Assembly: GCA_903822005.1 (NCBI GenBank)
Contig: CAIJNL010000021.1
Coordinates: 1-64,000 of the forward strand
Reading direction: 5' to 3'
DNA length: 64,000 nt
From: an uncultured Nitrospiraceae bacterium
Lineage (GTDB): Bacteria; Nitrospirota; Thermodesulfovibrionia; Thermodesulfovibrionales; Dissulfurispiraceae
How positions within the stretch are numbered: position 1 is the first letter of the stretch; each line of letters opens with the position of its first letter. The translations under genes and the position numbers were made by a program. Below the pieces are notes generated by a model that was given only the letters and a program-made list of their open reading frames with translations, ran no database searches and had not been told where the DNA came from. Positions 7,685 through 16,034 of this stretch are shown piece after piece.

Positions 7685-8800
7685 ATGACATCAAATAAGC
7701 CCATCTATGTAACCCAACCATACCTTCCCCCATTAGAGGAATTTTATCCTTATCTGGAAAAGATTTGGGGGAGTAAATGGCTTACCAACGGCGGCCCATT
7801 TCATCAGGAACTGGAAATAAAGTTGGCAGATTATCTCGGAGTGGATCATCTCGCCTTGTTTGCCAATGGCACTCTTGCTCTTGTTACTGCACTGCAGACT
7901 TTAAAGATTACCGGTGAGGTCATTACAACGCCATTTTCATTTGTTGCCACGGCTCATTCCCTGTTATGGAACGGATTTAAACCAGTGTTTGTTGATATCC
8001 ATCCGGAAACGTTTAATCTTGATCCGGAAAAGATTGAAGCGGCAATCACCCCACACACAACTGCCATTATGCCGGTGCATGTATATGGAAAACCTTGTGA
8101 CGTGGAAAAGATACAGAAGATTGCTGATGCATACGGGCTGAAAGTCATTTATGATGCGGCACACGCGTTTGCCGTCAAATATAACGGAGAGAGTCTTCTA
8201 AAACACGGAGATTTGTCAACTATGAGTTTCCATGCGACAAAGGTATTCAATACCTTTGAGGGTGGAGCCATAGTTTGTCCAGACGCTAAAACAAAGAAGC
8301 ATATCGACGACCTGAAGAATTTCGGCTACCACGATGAGGTGACAGTTGTTGGGACCGGAATCAATGCCAAAATGAATGAATTGCAGTCGGCATTCGGGCT
8401 ATTGCAGCTAAAGCATATTGATAAGGCAATTGACAGGCGGAGAGAAATAGATGCGCAATATCGGGAACAACTTTCGTCTGTTTTGGGTATTTCATGCCCG
8501 ACAATACATGCCGACACAACTTACAACTATGCCTATTTTCCGATCTTGATTGAAAAAGAGTACCCGTTATCGCGAGATGAACTTAATGATAAACTTCGGC
8601 AGCTGGGGATTTTTCCCAGACGCTATTTTTACCCATTGATAAGTGAGTTTCCAATGTATCGAGGCCTGCCGTCGGCGGCACAGTCTAACTTGCCTATAGC
8701 AAAAAAAACAGCTGATCAGGTTCTGTGTTTGCCCATTTACCCGTCGTTAGAGAAGGAACATATTATAAGAATCGCATCAATCATTGCGGACAGAAAATGA
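7685..8800 (+). CDS. vioA: VioA-like sugar 4-aminotransferase (DegT/DnrJ/EryC1 family)
   Basis: 371 residues, ATG preceded by AGGACGG (7672-7678). PLP features: NGTLALVTAL (61-70), TTPFSFVATAHS, YDAAHAF with Asp157, and the Schiff-base Lys186 in SFHATKVFNTFEGGA. The N-terminus (QPYLPPLEEF, WLTNGGPFHQ) is close to VioA/Fdt-type enzymes, which convert dTDP-4-keto-6-deoxyglucose to dTDP-4-amino-4,6-dideoxyglucose (viosamine). No rmlA or rmlB is in the window, so the substrate must come from elsewhere. The stop overlaps the next start. Exact substrate is inferred. Confidence 0.88.
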   Translation: MTSNKPIYVTQPYLPPLEEFYPYLEKIWGSKWLTNGGPFHQELEIKLADYLGVDHLALFANGTLALVTALQTLKITGEVITTPFSFVATAHSLLWNGFKPVFVDIHPETFNLDPEKIEAAITPHTTAIMPVHVYGKPCDVEKIQKIADAYGLKVIYDAAHAFAVKYNGESLLKHGDLSTMSFHATKVFNTFEGGAIVCPDAKTKKHIDDLKNFGYHDEVTVVGTGINAKMNELQSAFGLLQLKHIDKAIDRRREIDAQYREQLSSVLGISCPTIHADTTYNYAYFPILIEKEYPLSRDELNDKLRQLGIFPRRYFYPLISEFPMYRGLPSAAQSNLPIAKKTADQVLCLPIYPSLEKEHIIRIASIIADRK

Positions 8801-9498
8801 TGAAAATCGGAATCATGCAGCCATACCTATTTCCTTATTTAGGTTATTTTCAGTTGATAAATGCAGTAGATAAATTTGTAATACTCGACGATGTAAATTA
8901 TATCAACCGGGGATGGATTAATCGGAACAGAGTTTTAATCAATGGGGAACCAAAACTAATTGCGATACCATTGAAAGAGGCAAGTCAGAACAAGCTGATA
9001 AGCGAGATAGAAATTGTAACTGATCAAAAATGGAGAGAAAGGTTATTAAGGACCTTGGAGTTTAATTATAAGAAAGCGCCTTATTTCCATGATATTTTTT
9101 CTTTAATCGAAAAGATTATTTTAAACAAAGAACAACATATATCAACTTTCATTTACAAAAGCTTATTAGACATTAATACATATATTGGGATAAATACCTT
9201 TATTGAACCTTCATCTGGAAAATACGCTACAAAACATTTGAAAGCAGAACAAAAGATTTTGAATATTTGCATTCAGGAGAATGTCACAACATATATCAAC
9301 CCTATAGGTGGAACTGAATTGTATTCAAAACAATTATTTGAGGATAATAATATTGACCTCTTCTTTTTAGAAAGCGACGAGATTAGATACAATCAAAATT
9401 TAATGAATTTTATACCGTGGTTGTCTATCGTTGATGTGATGATGTTTAATTCGAAAAACGATATCAAAGAAATGCTTAATAAATATAAACTGGTTTGA
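8797..9498 (+). CDS. WbqC-like family protein
   Basis: 233 residues. The start is set at ATG 8797 (or 8800), overlapping the aminotransferase stop; an ATG at 8725 would add 24 residues unlike the family. WbqC hallmarks: KIGIMQPYLFPYLGYFQLI, FVILDDVNYINRGWINRNR and IAIPLK near the N-terminus, NPIGGTELYS later. The family is poorly characterised; from memory its name comes from an O-antigen cluster that makes an amino-acylated viosamine (E. coli O121 / Shigella dysenteriae 7). Next to VioA, an adenylation protein and an ACP, it is a candidate for transferring an acyl or aminoacyl group to the sugar amine. That role is inference. Base composition turns AT-rich from here. Confidence 0.85.
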   Translation: MMKIGIMQPYLFPYLGYFQLINAVDKFVILDDVNYINRGWINRNRVLINGEPKLIAIPLKEASQNKLISEIEIVTDQKWRERLLRTLEFNYKKAPYFHDIFSLIEKIILNKEQHISTFIYKSLLDINTYIGINTFIEPSSGKYATKHLKAEQKILNICIQENVTTYINPIGGTELYSKQLFEDNNIDLFFLESDEIRYNQNLMNFIPWLSIVDVMMFNSKNDIKEMLNKYKLV

Positions 9499-9537
9499 TA
9501 AAAAGTATCTTAAATTTAGTTACTTATGTAAGGTGAC

Positions 9538-11106
9538 ATGATGACGCAAAACTTTAATTATAACTTGGGTCAGAAATTCCAACAAATTTCCGATATTCAA
9601 AAGGAAAGAATAGCTTTAAAATTTACTAATGGTGAAAAATGCACTTATGCAGACATAAATGATTTATCCAATAAAATTGCGTCATTCTTATTGGACTTAG
9701 GTATTGTGAGAAATGATGTTATTGCAATATTAAATAATAAGTCAAAAATATCATATTCAATCATGTTAGCTTGTTTAAAAATTGGCGCTATTTATACAAA
9801 TTTAGATCCTAAAAGTCCTATTGAACGGTTTAACAAAATGATTGATTTATGCGCGCCGAAAATATTGTTTTATTATAATGACGCAGAAAGCAACGCGGTA
9901 ACAAAAGAGTATAATTTTACCAGCGTTAAAGGAATAGAATACGGCAGGAACAACTTTTTACAATCAATATCTAAATATAGTAATTTACTGCCCGATTACA
10001 ATAATATAGTTACCGGTAATACACCTGCCTATATTATGTTTACATCTGGCTCAACTGGGTTCCCCAAGGGTGTTGTTATTACGCATGCCAATATCATAAA
10101 TTTCATTGAATGGTCAAAGATAACTTATAACACTACTTGCAATGATGTTTTTACAAATATTAACCCCATGCATTTTGATAATTCAGTTTTTGATTTTTAT
10201 GCATCTTTATTTGCGGGCGCAACACTGATTCCTGCTGGCGAAGAACTTATAAGAAATCCACGAAAGCTTTTAGATACAATTAATCCCTTAGGCCCTACGA
10301 TTTGGTTCAGCGTTCCATCTATGCTGGTTTACGTTCTGAATATGCGAGCATTGAAAGCGAATGATTTGCCCACATTGCGAATAGTAACCTTTGGCGGAGA
10401 AGGGTTTCCCAAAAACCAATTGAGACTACTATGGTCAATATGGGGACATCGTATCACATTCATAAATGTCTATGGGCCAACAGAGTGTACATGTATTTGC
10501 TCTTCATATCGCGTAACAGATGACGATATGAAGAACGATGCATTATTACCATTAGGTCCTATTGCGCCCAATTTTTATGCCCTTATAGCCGGTAGTAATG
10601 GGGAAATTATTAACAACGGAGAAATAGGTGAGTTGTGCATTGGAGGCCCAAATGTTGGCCTTGGCTATTATAATAATCATGAAAAATCAGATGAGGTTTT
10701 TGTTAACCACCCATTAATTACATCTCACATTGAAAAAATATACAAAAGTGGAGATTTAGTCCGTTTCGACAATAACAAAAAATTGCTGTATTTTTGTGGA
10801 AGAAAAGACAATCAAATCAAAAGAATGGGTTATCGTATTGAATTGGAAGAAATTGAAGCAGCTCTAAATTCTTTATCTTATATAAATGAAAGCGCAGTCA
10901 TATATTTGAATACTGAAATTGTACAAGAAAAAATTATTGCATGTATTTGCAGCAAAGAGTTAGATGAATTTAAAATAACATCTGACTTAAGACGTATGAT
11001 TACCATTTATATGTTACCAGATAAGTACGTATTTTATAAACATCTGCCAAAAAACCAAAATGGGAAAATAGACAAGCTAGCATTAAAGGAGGAATGTAAT
11101 CTATGA
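9538..11106 (+). CDS. Stand-alone NRPS/DltA-type adenylation protein
   Basis: 522 residues. Adenylation core motifs in order: A3 MFTSGSTGFPKG (167-178), A4 HFDNSVFDFY (212-221), A5 NVYGPTECT, A7 YKSGDLVRF, A8 GRKDNQIKRMGYRIELEEIE, A10 NQNGKIDKL with the catalytic Lys. It activates a carboxylate as acyl-AMP and loads it on a carrier-protein thiol. Asp214 sits where amino-acid-activating A domains and DltA bind the alpha-amino group, so an amino acid is the likely substrate. There is no condensation or carrier domain in the protein; a free ACP is encoded 0.7 kb downstream. Translation is coupled to the next gene (4-nt overlap). Confidence 0.9.
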   Translation: MMTQNFNYNLGQKFQQISDIQKERIALKFTNGEKCTYADINDLSNKIASFLLDLGIVRNDVIAILNNKSKISYSIMLACLKIGAIYTNLDPKSPIERFNKMIDLCAPKILFYYNDAESNAVTKEYNFTSVKGIEYGRNNFLQSISKYSNLLPDYNNIVTGNTPAYIMFTSGSTGFPKGVVITHANIINFIEWSKITYNTTCNDVFTNINPMHFDNSVFDFYASLFAGATLIPAGEELIRNPRKLLDTINPLGPTIWFSVPSMLVYVLNMRALKANDLPTLRIVTFGGEGFPKNQLRLLWSIWGHRITFINVYGPTECTCICSSYRVTDDDMKNDALLPLGPIAPNFYALIAGSNGEIINNGEIGELCIGGPNVGLGYYNNHEKSDEVFVNHPLITSHIEKIYKSGDLVRFDNNKKLLYFCGRKDNQIKRMGYRIELEEIEAALNSLSYINESAVIYLNTEIVQEKIIACICSKELDEFKITSDLRRMITIYMLPDKYVFYKHLPKNQNGKIDKLALKEECNL

Positions 11107-11780
11107 AAAAGAAATTGATTATTTTTGGCGATGGAAAAATCTCCGAGGCAATAACTTATTTTTTTGAAAGAGATAGTGAATATCTGATTGCTGGGTACGT
11201 CTGCGATGATCTTTATTTGAAGTCAGATTCATTTTTAGGCAAACCATTAACTGGATTGTCAAAAGTACCCGAAATGTACCCGGCAAGCCAATATGATGTT
11301 TTTGTTGCTGTCGGATATCAAGGGATGAATCAACTTCGAACTTCAAAATTCGATTATTTTAAGCAAAACGGATATTCACTCGCCAGTTATGTCGGTCCAT
11401 TTATAAAAGGTAATTTTTCATTTGGTGAGAATACCATTATTATGGATCACGCAATGATTCAGCCATGTGTATCTTTGGGCGACAATGTGTTTGTTTGGGG
11501 CGGTACAATGATTGGGCATCATGCTACAATAGAAAATCATTGTTGGTTAACCGGAGGTTGCATGATAGGTGGTTCCGCAAAAATTGGCAAAAGTACTTTT
11601 ATAGGACTTGCCGCTGTGGTTGGGCACGAAGTACAAGTTGGAGAAAAATGTATGCTTGGAGCTTGCACACTCACTACCAAAAGTATCGGGAATGGAGTAG
11701 TGCTCATCACAGCACCTACTGAATCTCATCGTCTAAATTCTGATCAATTTATGCGAATGTCAACATGCTTCAGAACATAA
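11103..11780 (+). CDS. NeuD/PglD-like left-handed beta-helix acyltransferase
   Basis: 225 residues. N-terminal PglD-type domain (KKLIIFGDGKISEAI, 4-12 nucleotide-binding loop), then hexapeptide repeats from about 105 to 205 (FGENTIIMDHAMI, LGDNVFVWGGTMIGHHATIE, IGGSAKIGKSTFIG, VGEKCMLGACTL). IGHH at 137-140 has the position of the catalytic His of PglD/NeuD N- or O-acetyltransferases. Overlap with the adenylation gene and proximity to the ACP suggest it acylates the amino sugar or its side chain. Donor could be acetyl-CoA or an acyl-ACP; undecided. Confidence 0.85.
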   Translation: MKKKLIIFGDGKISEAITYFFERDSEYLIAGYVCDDLYLKSDSFLGKPLTGLSKVPEMYPASQYDVFVAVGYQGMNQLRTSKFDYFKQNGYSLASYVGPFIKGNFSFGENTIIMDHAMIQPCVSLGDNVFVWGGTMIGHHATIENHCWLTGGCMIGGSAKIGKSTFIGLAAVVGHEVQVGEKCMLGACTLTTKSIGNGVVLITAPTESHRLNSDQFMRMSTCFRT

Positions 11781-11812
11781 AATAATTACTTACATGGAGA
11801 AGATTTAGCAAT

Positions 11813-12046
11813 ATGGAGAAAGTAAATTCAATTATAGCTGCGGTCTTAAAAATTACGATTGAAAAAGCAGCTGGAGATCATATCATGAAAGATATTCCCA
11901 CATGGGATTCACTAAAACACATGGAGTTAATTGTTGCAATTGAGAGCGAGTTTGGTATTGAAATCAGCGGTGATGACATTGCTGAAATGCTTTCATTTGA
12001 TGCCATTCGTCAAACTGTTGCGAAATATGCTAAGGAAAAGTCATGA
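11813..12046 (+). CDS. Acyl/peptidyl carrier protein
   Basis: 77 residues, the size of a discrete ACP/PCP. Ser33 in TWDSLKHMEL is the phosphopantetheine attachment site (DSL motif); helix 2 is acidic and helix 4 (AIRQTVAKYAKE) closes the fold. It sits between the acyltransferase and the SDR with a 4-nt overlap into the latter. The obvious partner is the free adenylation protein upstream. It is separate from any fatty-acid gene cluster, which supports a dedicated role. Confidence 0.92.
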   Translation: MEKVNSIIAAVLKITIEKAAGDHIMKDIPTWDSLKHMELIVAIESEFGIEISGDDIAEMLSFDAIRQTVAKYAKEKS

Positions 12047-12792
12047 AAATAAACGAGGCAAAAATTATTATTACAGGGGCTGGTTCCGGCTTTGGAAGAG
12101 CGATGTCTTTAGATTTTTCGAAACAGGGGGCAAAAATATATGCTATTGATATTGACACATCTGCTATGAAGAGCCTAAAAGGAGAAGATGTAAACATCGA
12201 AACATTTCTTTGTGATGTTTCAGATAATATCCAGGTTGAAAAGACAGTAGGGGAGATATACGCACTCGATAAAAAAACCAATGTACTTATAAATAATGCC
12301 GGAATTATGAAAAATGCTCTAATGGTCAATATTATGAGCCGACCCGATTCGCGGCATTCTATTGATCTATGGAAAAAGGTGATCGAGGTTAATCAAAATT
12401 CTGTTTTTTATATGACTCGTTCCGTTGCTGATAAGATGATAAGAAATCGCAATAAAGGTGCAATCATCAACATTAGTTCTATCTCTGCAAGGGGCAATGC
12501 AGGGCAAACAGCCTATGCGGCATCAAAAGCGGCCGTTGCGTCAATGACAAAGGTTTGGGCCAAGGAGTTTGGGGTTTTCGGTATTCGATCAGTGGCTATT
12601 GCACCTGGTTTTATTGATACAGCCGGCACGCATGATGCCTTGGAAGAAAAGATGCTGGCGCAATGGATTGACAAAACACCTCTTAAACGAACAGGGACCA
12701 TTGAGGAAGTTGTTAAAACTGTTGCGTTTGCCATTGAAAATGATTTTGTAAATGGCGAAGTGATTAATGTGAATGGAGGTTTAACAATCTGA
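12043..12792 (+). CDS. SDR oxidoreductase (FabG-like)
   Basis: 249 residues. Classical short-chain dehydrogenase: TGAGSGFGRA (11-20) for cofactor, NNAG (84-87), and the catalytic set Ser145, Tyr158, Lys162 (SISARGNAGQTAYAASKAA). The nearest general type is 3-oxoacyl-ACP reductase. Overlap with the ACP gene suggests it reduces an ACP-bound keto-acyl group or a keto-sugar. From memory, a comparable reductase occurs in the viosamine island of Pseudomonas syringae, where the sugar carries a 3-hydroxybutyryl group. Substrate not shown by sequence. Confidence 0.87.
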   Translation: MKINEAKIIITGAGSGFGRAMSLDFSKQGAKIYAIDIDTSAMKSLKGEDVNIETFLCDVSDNIQVEKTVGEIYALDKKTNVLINNAGIMKNALMVNIMSRPDSRHSIDLWKKVIEVNQNSVFYMTRSVADKMIRNRNKGAIINISSISARGNAGQTAYAASKAAVASMTKVWAKEFGVFGIRSVAIAPGFIDTAGTHDALEEKMLAQWIDKTPLKRTGTIEEVVKTVAFAIENDFVNGEVINVNGGLTI

Positions 12793-13352
12793 ACCAATCA
12801 ACTATAAATTTCAACCTTAAAACAGAACGGCTTCTTTTACGAGCACCATTCATAGATGATGCAAGCGAGCTCTATCATTTGATGTCTGATTCTAACTTAA
12901 CGCAGTTTTTAACGTGGGAGCCGCATACTAGTATAGAAACAACCAAAGCCTTAATTCATAATCTTATTGATGCCCAGCAAAATGATAAGGGTTATCATTG
13001 GTGTATTTGTTTGAATGATGAAATTATTGGTTTGGCATCATTAATTGATGTGAAACGAAAAATTAGAACATGGACTCTTAATCGAGCAGAATTATCTTAC
13101 TGGATAGGAACTCATTACCAAGGTAAAGGTTATGCAACCGAAGCTTGTCAAAAAATAATTAAATTTGGATTTAGTAATTTAAATTTACACAAAATCATTG
13201 TTGCTCATGCTGCTGAAAATGTAGAATCAAAAAGCATATGTAATAAATTGAATTTTATCCAATATTCCTATGAACATGATGCCTTTCAAAAAAATGGAAC
13301 GTGGAGTGATCTAATTTGGTATGAAAAAATGGAGGCGAGAGATGAGAGTTGA
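12789..13352 (+). CDS. GNAT acetyltransferase (RimJ/RimL type), probable CTG start
   Basis: 187 residues if started at CTG 12789. The first ATG in frame (12879) would cut off the conserved N-terminal strand LKTERLLLRAP, so translation must begin earlier. CTG 12789 overlaps the SDR stop (CTGA) and lies 9 nt after GGAGG (12775-12779), a good ribosome site. Acetyl-CoA loop features: LSYWIGTHYQGKGYATEAC, then AHAAENVESKSICNKLNF. It could N-acetylate an aminoacyl side chain or the sugar amine in this pathway. Its end overlaps the next gene. Confidence 0.8.
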   Translation: MNQSTINFNLKTERLLLRAPFIDDASELYHLMSDSNLTQFLTWEPHTSIETTKALIHNLIDAQQNDKGYHWCICLNDEIIGLASLIDVKRKIRTWTLNRAELSYWIGTHYQGKGYATEACQKIIKFGFSNLNLHKIIVAHAAENVESKSICNKLNFIQYSYEHDAFQKNGTWSDLIWYEKMEARDES

Positions 13353-14367
13353 TAATCTAATCCATTATAGATGCCCAATATCGGGTGATAAATTAGAATT
13401 GGAACAATCTCCTGCAATTGTTGCTGGAAAAGTAATTGAGGGAGTATTGTTATCAAAAAATATCGAAAAAAAATATTTTATTAAAGATGGCTGCATTGAT
13501 TTTATCACCCCCGAACAAGAAATTAAAGGGGCAGCTTTTGCACGGAAATATTATTCAGTAATAGCAAAAACGTATGATGAAAATGTGCATATTACATTTG
13601 AATTATATAACGAAAATGAATCTAATATTCGTAATCGAATGATCGATTTATTGGAATTAAAACCAAATTATAAAGTTTTAGAAGTTTCTGCTGGCACAGG
13701 CAAAGATTCTGAAATTATTGCATCGCGGCTAAATAAGGAAGGTGGTTTATGGTTATTAGATATATCTCCGGATATGCTGTCATATAATATGGCTCGATTG
13801 GAAAATGTTGAAATACCAACTGAGTTCGTTGTTGCCAGTGCTTGCTCAATACCATTTGTCGATAATTATTTTGATGCTTTACTTTGTTTTGCCGGAGTTG
13901 GTCATTTCTCTGATTTGCCCATGGGGTTAAAAGAAATGGCTCGAGTAGTAAAACCTGGGGGGAAAGTAGTATTTAGTGAAAAAAATGTACCTGAATGGTT
14001 GAGAGACACTGAATATGGCAAAATATGTATAAATAATAATCCTATGTTTGCAGATCCGGTACCTTTAAAACATATCCCTGTTGAAGCAAGAAATTTATGC
14101 GTAAGATGGATAATGGGTAACGTACACTATGTTTTTGATTATACAGTTGGCGTCGGTGAACCCAAAGGAAATTTTGATTTAGAAATACCTGGCGAAAGAG
14201 GTGGAACATTTAATACTAGATACTTTGGAAAACTTGAAGGAGTAACATCTGAAACCAAACAAAAAGCTATTGAAGCACAAAAACTGACTGGTAAAAGCAT
14301 GCATAAATGGTTAGACGAAATTATACGCAAAGAAGCTGAAAAAATAATAAAGAAAGTTAACAAATGA
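13342..14367 (+). CDS. SAM-dependent methyltransferase with N-terminal Trm112-like segment
   Basis: 341 residues from ATG 13342, chosen because GGAGG (13331-13335) is 6 nt upstream; an ATG at 13321 has no ribosome site. The N-terminus has a Trm112-like stretch (YRCPISGDKLEL, then FIKDGCIDF). The SAM motif I is VLEVSAGTGKD (112-122), followed by LLDISPDML and a Methyltransf_11-type core (DALLCFAGVGHFSDL, VVKPGGKVVFSE). Probably methylates the sugar or its acyl group. It overlaps both neighbouring genes. Confidence 0.85.
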   Translation: MRVDNLIHYRCPISGDKLELEQSPAIVAGKVIEGVLLSKNIEKKYFIKDGCIDFITPEQEIKGAAFARKYYSVIAKTYDENVHITFELYNENESNIRNRMIDLLELKPNYKVLEVSAGTGKDSEIIASRLNKEGGLWLLDISPDMLSYNMARLENVEIPTEFVVASACSIPFVDNYFDALLCFAGVGHFSDLPMGLKEMARVVKPGGKVVFSEKNVPEWLRDTEYGKICINNNPMFADPVPLKHIPVEARNLCVRWIMGNVHYVFDYTVGVGEPKGNFDLEIPGERGGTFNTRYFGKLEGVTSETKQKAIEAQKLTGKSMHKWLDEIIRKEAEKIIKKVNK

Positions 14368-15293
14368 AATGGATTAAAAAGGGTCATATCTTTAAAACAA
14401 ACAAGCAATACGGTTGGATGAATTCTCATGCACAATGTCCAACTGCAATAGTGCTTGATGACAGAATTCGCATTTTTTTTTCTGCAAGACTAGAAAATCA
14501 ACAAAGTTTACCAACTTTTTTAGATGTTGAGAAAGAAGATCCACAAAGAATTGTAGCTTTTAACTCCGAACCTGTTTTAGAAAGAGGAAGAAGAGGGACC
14601 TTTGATGAAAATGGTATTATACCAAGTTATTTTATTAACAAAGACAATCAATTATATTTTTACTATGCTGGTTGGAGTCAATGTAAAAATGTGCCCTATA
14701 AAAATTTTACCGGTTTGGCTATAAGCAACGACAATGGTATTACGTTTATAAAATATTCTGAGGCCCCCGTTTTTACATTAAATAAATTTGATCCACTTTC
14801 TGCTACAGGTCCTTGTATAATTAATAAAGACAATCAATATATTGCTATCTATTCAACGGGAATCGATTGGCTGGAAATAGATGGCAAATTTGAACACACT
14901 TATTTGTTAACTTATGCGATTTCAAATGACGCAATAATTTGGGATTTTTCCGGTAAAATCATAATAAGTGCAGAAAATGAATTTAGTGCTCACTGCAAGC
15001 CTACGATTATTAAACATAATGATGTTTATCATATGTGGTTTTCAAAAAGAGGTAGTCTTAATTTTAGAAAATCGGGTGACACGGCGTATAGACTGGGTTA
15101 TGCTTTTTCTACCGATATGATAAATTGGACAAGAGATGATACAAAAGTTGGCATAAGTATTTCAGAAGATGGCTGGGATTCTGAGATGATCTGTTATCCG
15201 CATATAGTAAAAGTTGATAATAAATATTTGATGTTTTACAATGGGAATGGCTTTGGTAAAAGTGGTTTTGGTTACGCTGAATTAGAATTCTAA
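14364..15293 (+). CDS. Five-bladed beta-propeller glycosidase-like protein
   Basis: 309 residues, no signal peptide, so cytoplasmic. Repeated propeller motifs (IRIFFSAR, YFYYAGWSQ, TYAISNDAIIWDF, YHMWFSKRG, GYAFSTDMINW, YLMFYNGNGFGKSGFGYAELEF) match the GH43/GH32/GH130-like fold. Similar proteins occur in O-antigen and flagellin-glycan loci without a proven activity. A cytoplasmic glycosidase in a biosynthetic cluster suggests a phosphorylase, proofreading or binding role. Overlaps the preceding methyltransferase (ATGA). Confidence 0.75.
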   Translation: MKWIKKGHIFKTNKQYGWMNSHAQCPTAIVLDDRIRIFFSARLENQQSLPTFLDVEKEDPQRIVAFNSEPVLERGRRGTFDENGIIPSYFINKDNQLYFYYAGWSQCKNVPYKNFTGLAISNDNGITFIKYSEAPVFTLNKFDPLSATGPCIINKDNQYIAIYSTGIDWLEIDGKFEHTYLLTYAISNDAIIWDFSGKIIISAENEFSAHCKPTIIKHNDVYHMWFSKRGSLNFRKSGDTAYRLGYAFSTDMINWTRDDTKVGISISEDGWDSEMICYPHIVKVDNKYLMFYNGNGFGKSGFGYAELEF

Positions 15294-15308
15294 ATTTAAG
15301 GAAAGAAA

Positions 15309-16031
15309 ATGCAACACGATCCGACAAAAACTAAATTTGAATATATAAAACACCATAACTTACGGCCACAATACGATTCAGGGCTAAAAGCTTTACTGGA
15401 AATGGATATTAGTAAACAAGATTTAATCCATCATTTCCCTGCATTTATTGGGCATCAGACTTTGGCAAGACAGATAACATTATACGAAGCCTATAAAATG
15501 ACCTTGGAGGTGGCTGGTCATATTGCTGAAGTTGGCGTTAACTTAGGGTTTGGTTCCTTGCTGTTTGCAAAATTGACTAAAATATTTGAACCAAATTCGC
15601 TGACTTTAGTTCATGGATTCGATTGGTGTCAGGGCGCAGATCCAACGGCAGAAGAAGCGCATGTTATTACAAAAGGGTCCTATTGCACTCCTGAAGAAAA
15701 AGTGAGAGAAATTGTAAAAGTTCAGGGTTTAGATAATATTGTCCATTTACATAATCTTGATGCATGTAGAGAGTTGCCCTCTTTTTTTAAAGCCAATAAT
15801 CATTTACAATTCAAATTGGTCTTTCTCGATTGCGGTTTATATGATGTGGTTTCTGAATGCTTAAAGCATTTTTGGGAAAGAATAACGCCGGGTGGTATGC
15901 TTCTGCTTGATCATTATTCATTTGAATTAGCCCCAGGCGAAATGAGGGCAATAAGAGATGTGCTTCCTCATGTGAAATGGAAACAATTTCCATTTGGATG
16001 GATGCCTTGTGCCTATGCTGTTAAGGAATAG
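15309..16031 (+). CDS. TylF/MycF-like O-methyltransferase
   Basis: 240 residues, AAGGAAAG just before the ATG. IAEVGVNLGFGSLLFA is the SAM-binding motif I, LVFLDCGLYD the acidic metal/SAM region, and ERITPGGMLLLDHYSFE the late motif of the TylF family. TylF enzymes O-methylate deoxysugars. Here it could add the methyl cap that a Wzt carbohydrate-binding domain would recognise, or 2-O-methylate a viosamine-type sugar; both are inference. Confidence 0.82.
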   Translation: MQHDPTKTKFEYIKHHNLRPQYDSGLKALLEMDISKQDLIHHFPAFIGHQTLARQITLYEAYKMTLEVAGHIAEVGVNLGFGSLLFAKLTKIFEPNSLTLVHGFDWCQGADPTAEEAHVITKGSYCTPEEKVREIVKVQGLDNIVHLHNLDACRELPSFFKANNHLQFKLVFLDCGLYDVVSECLKHFWERITPGGMLLLDHYSFELAPGEMRAIRDVLPHVKWKQFPFGWMPCAYAVKE

Positions 16032-16034
16032 ACA

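Noticed and set aside
8725-8796. Extended start for the WbqC-like protein
   Set aside because: The extra 24 residues overlap the aminotransferase gene in another frame and are unlike the family N-terminus, which begins at the MMKIGIMQP segment.
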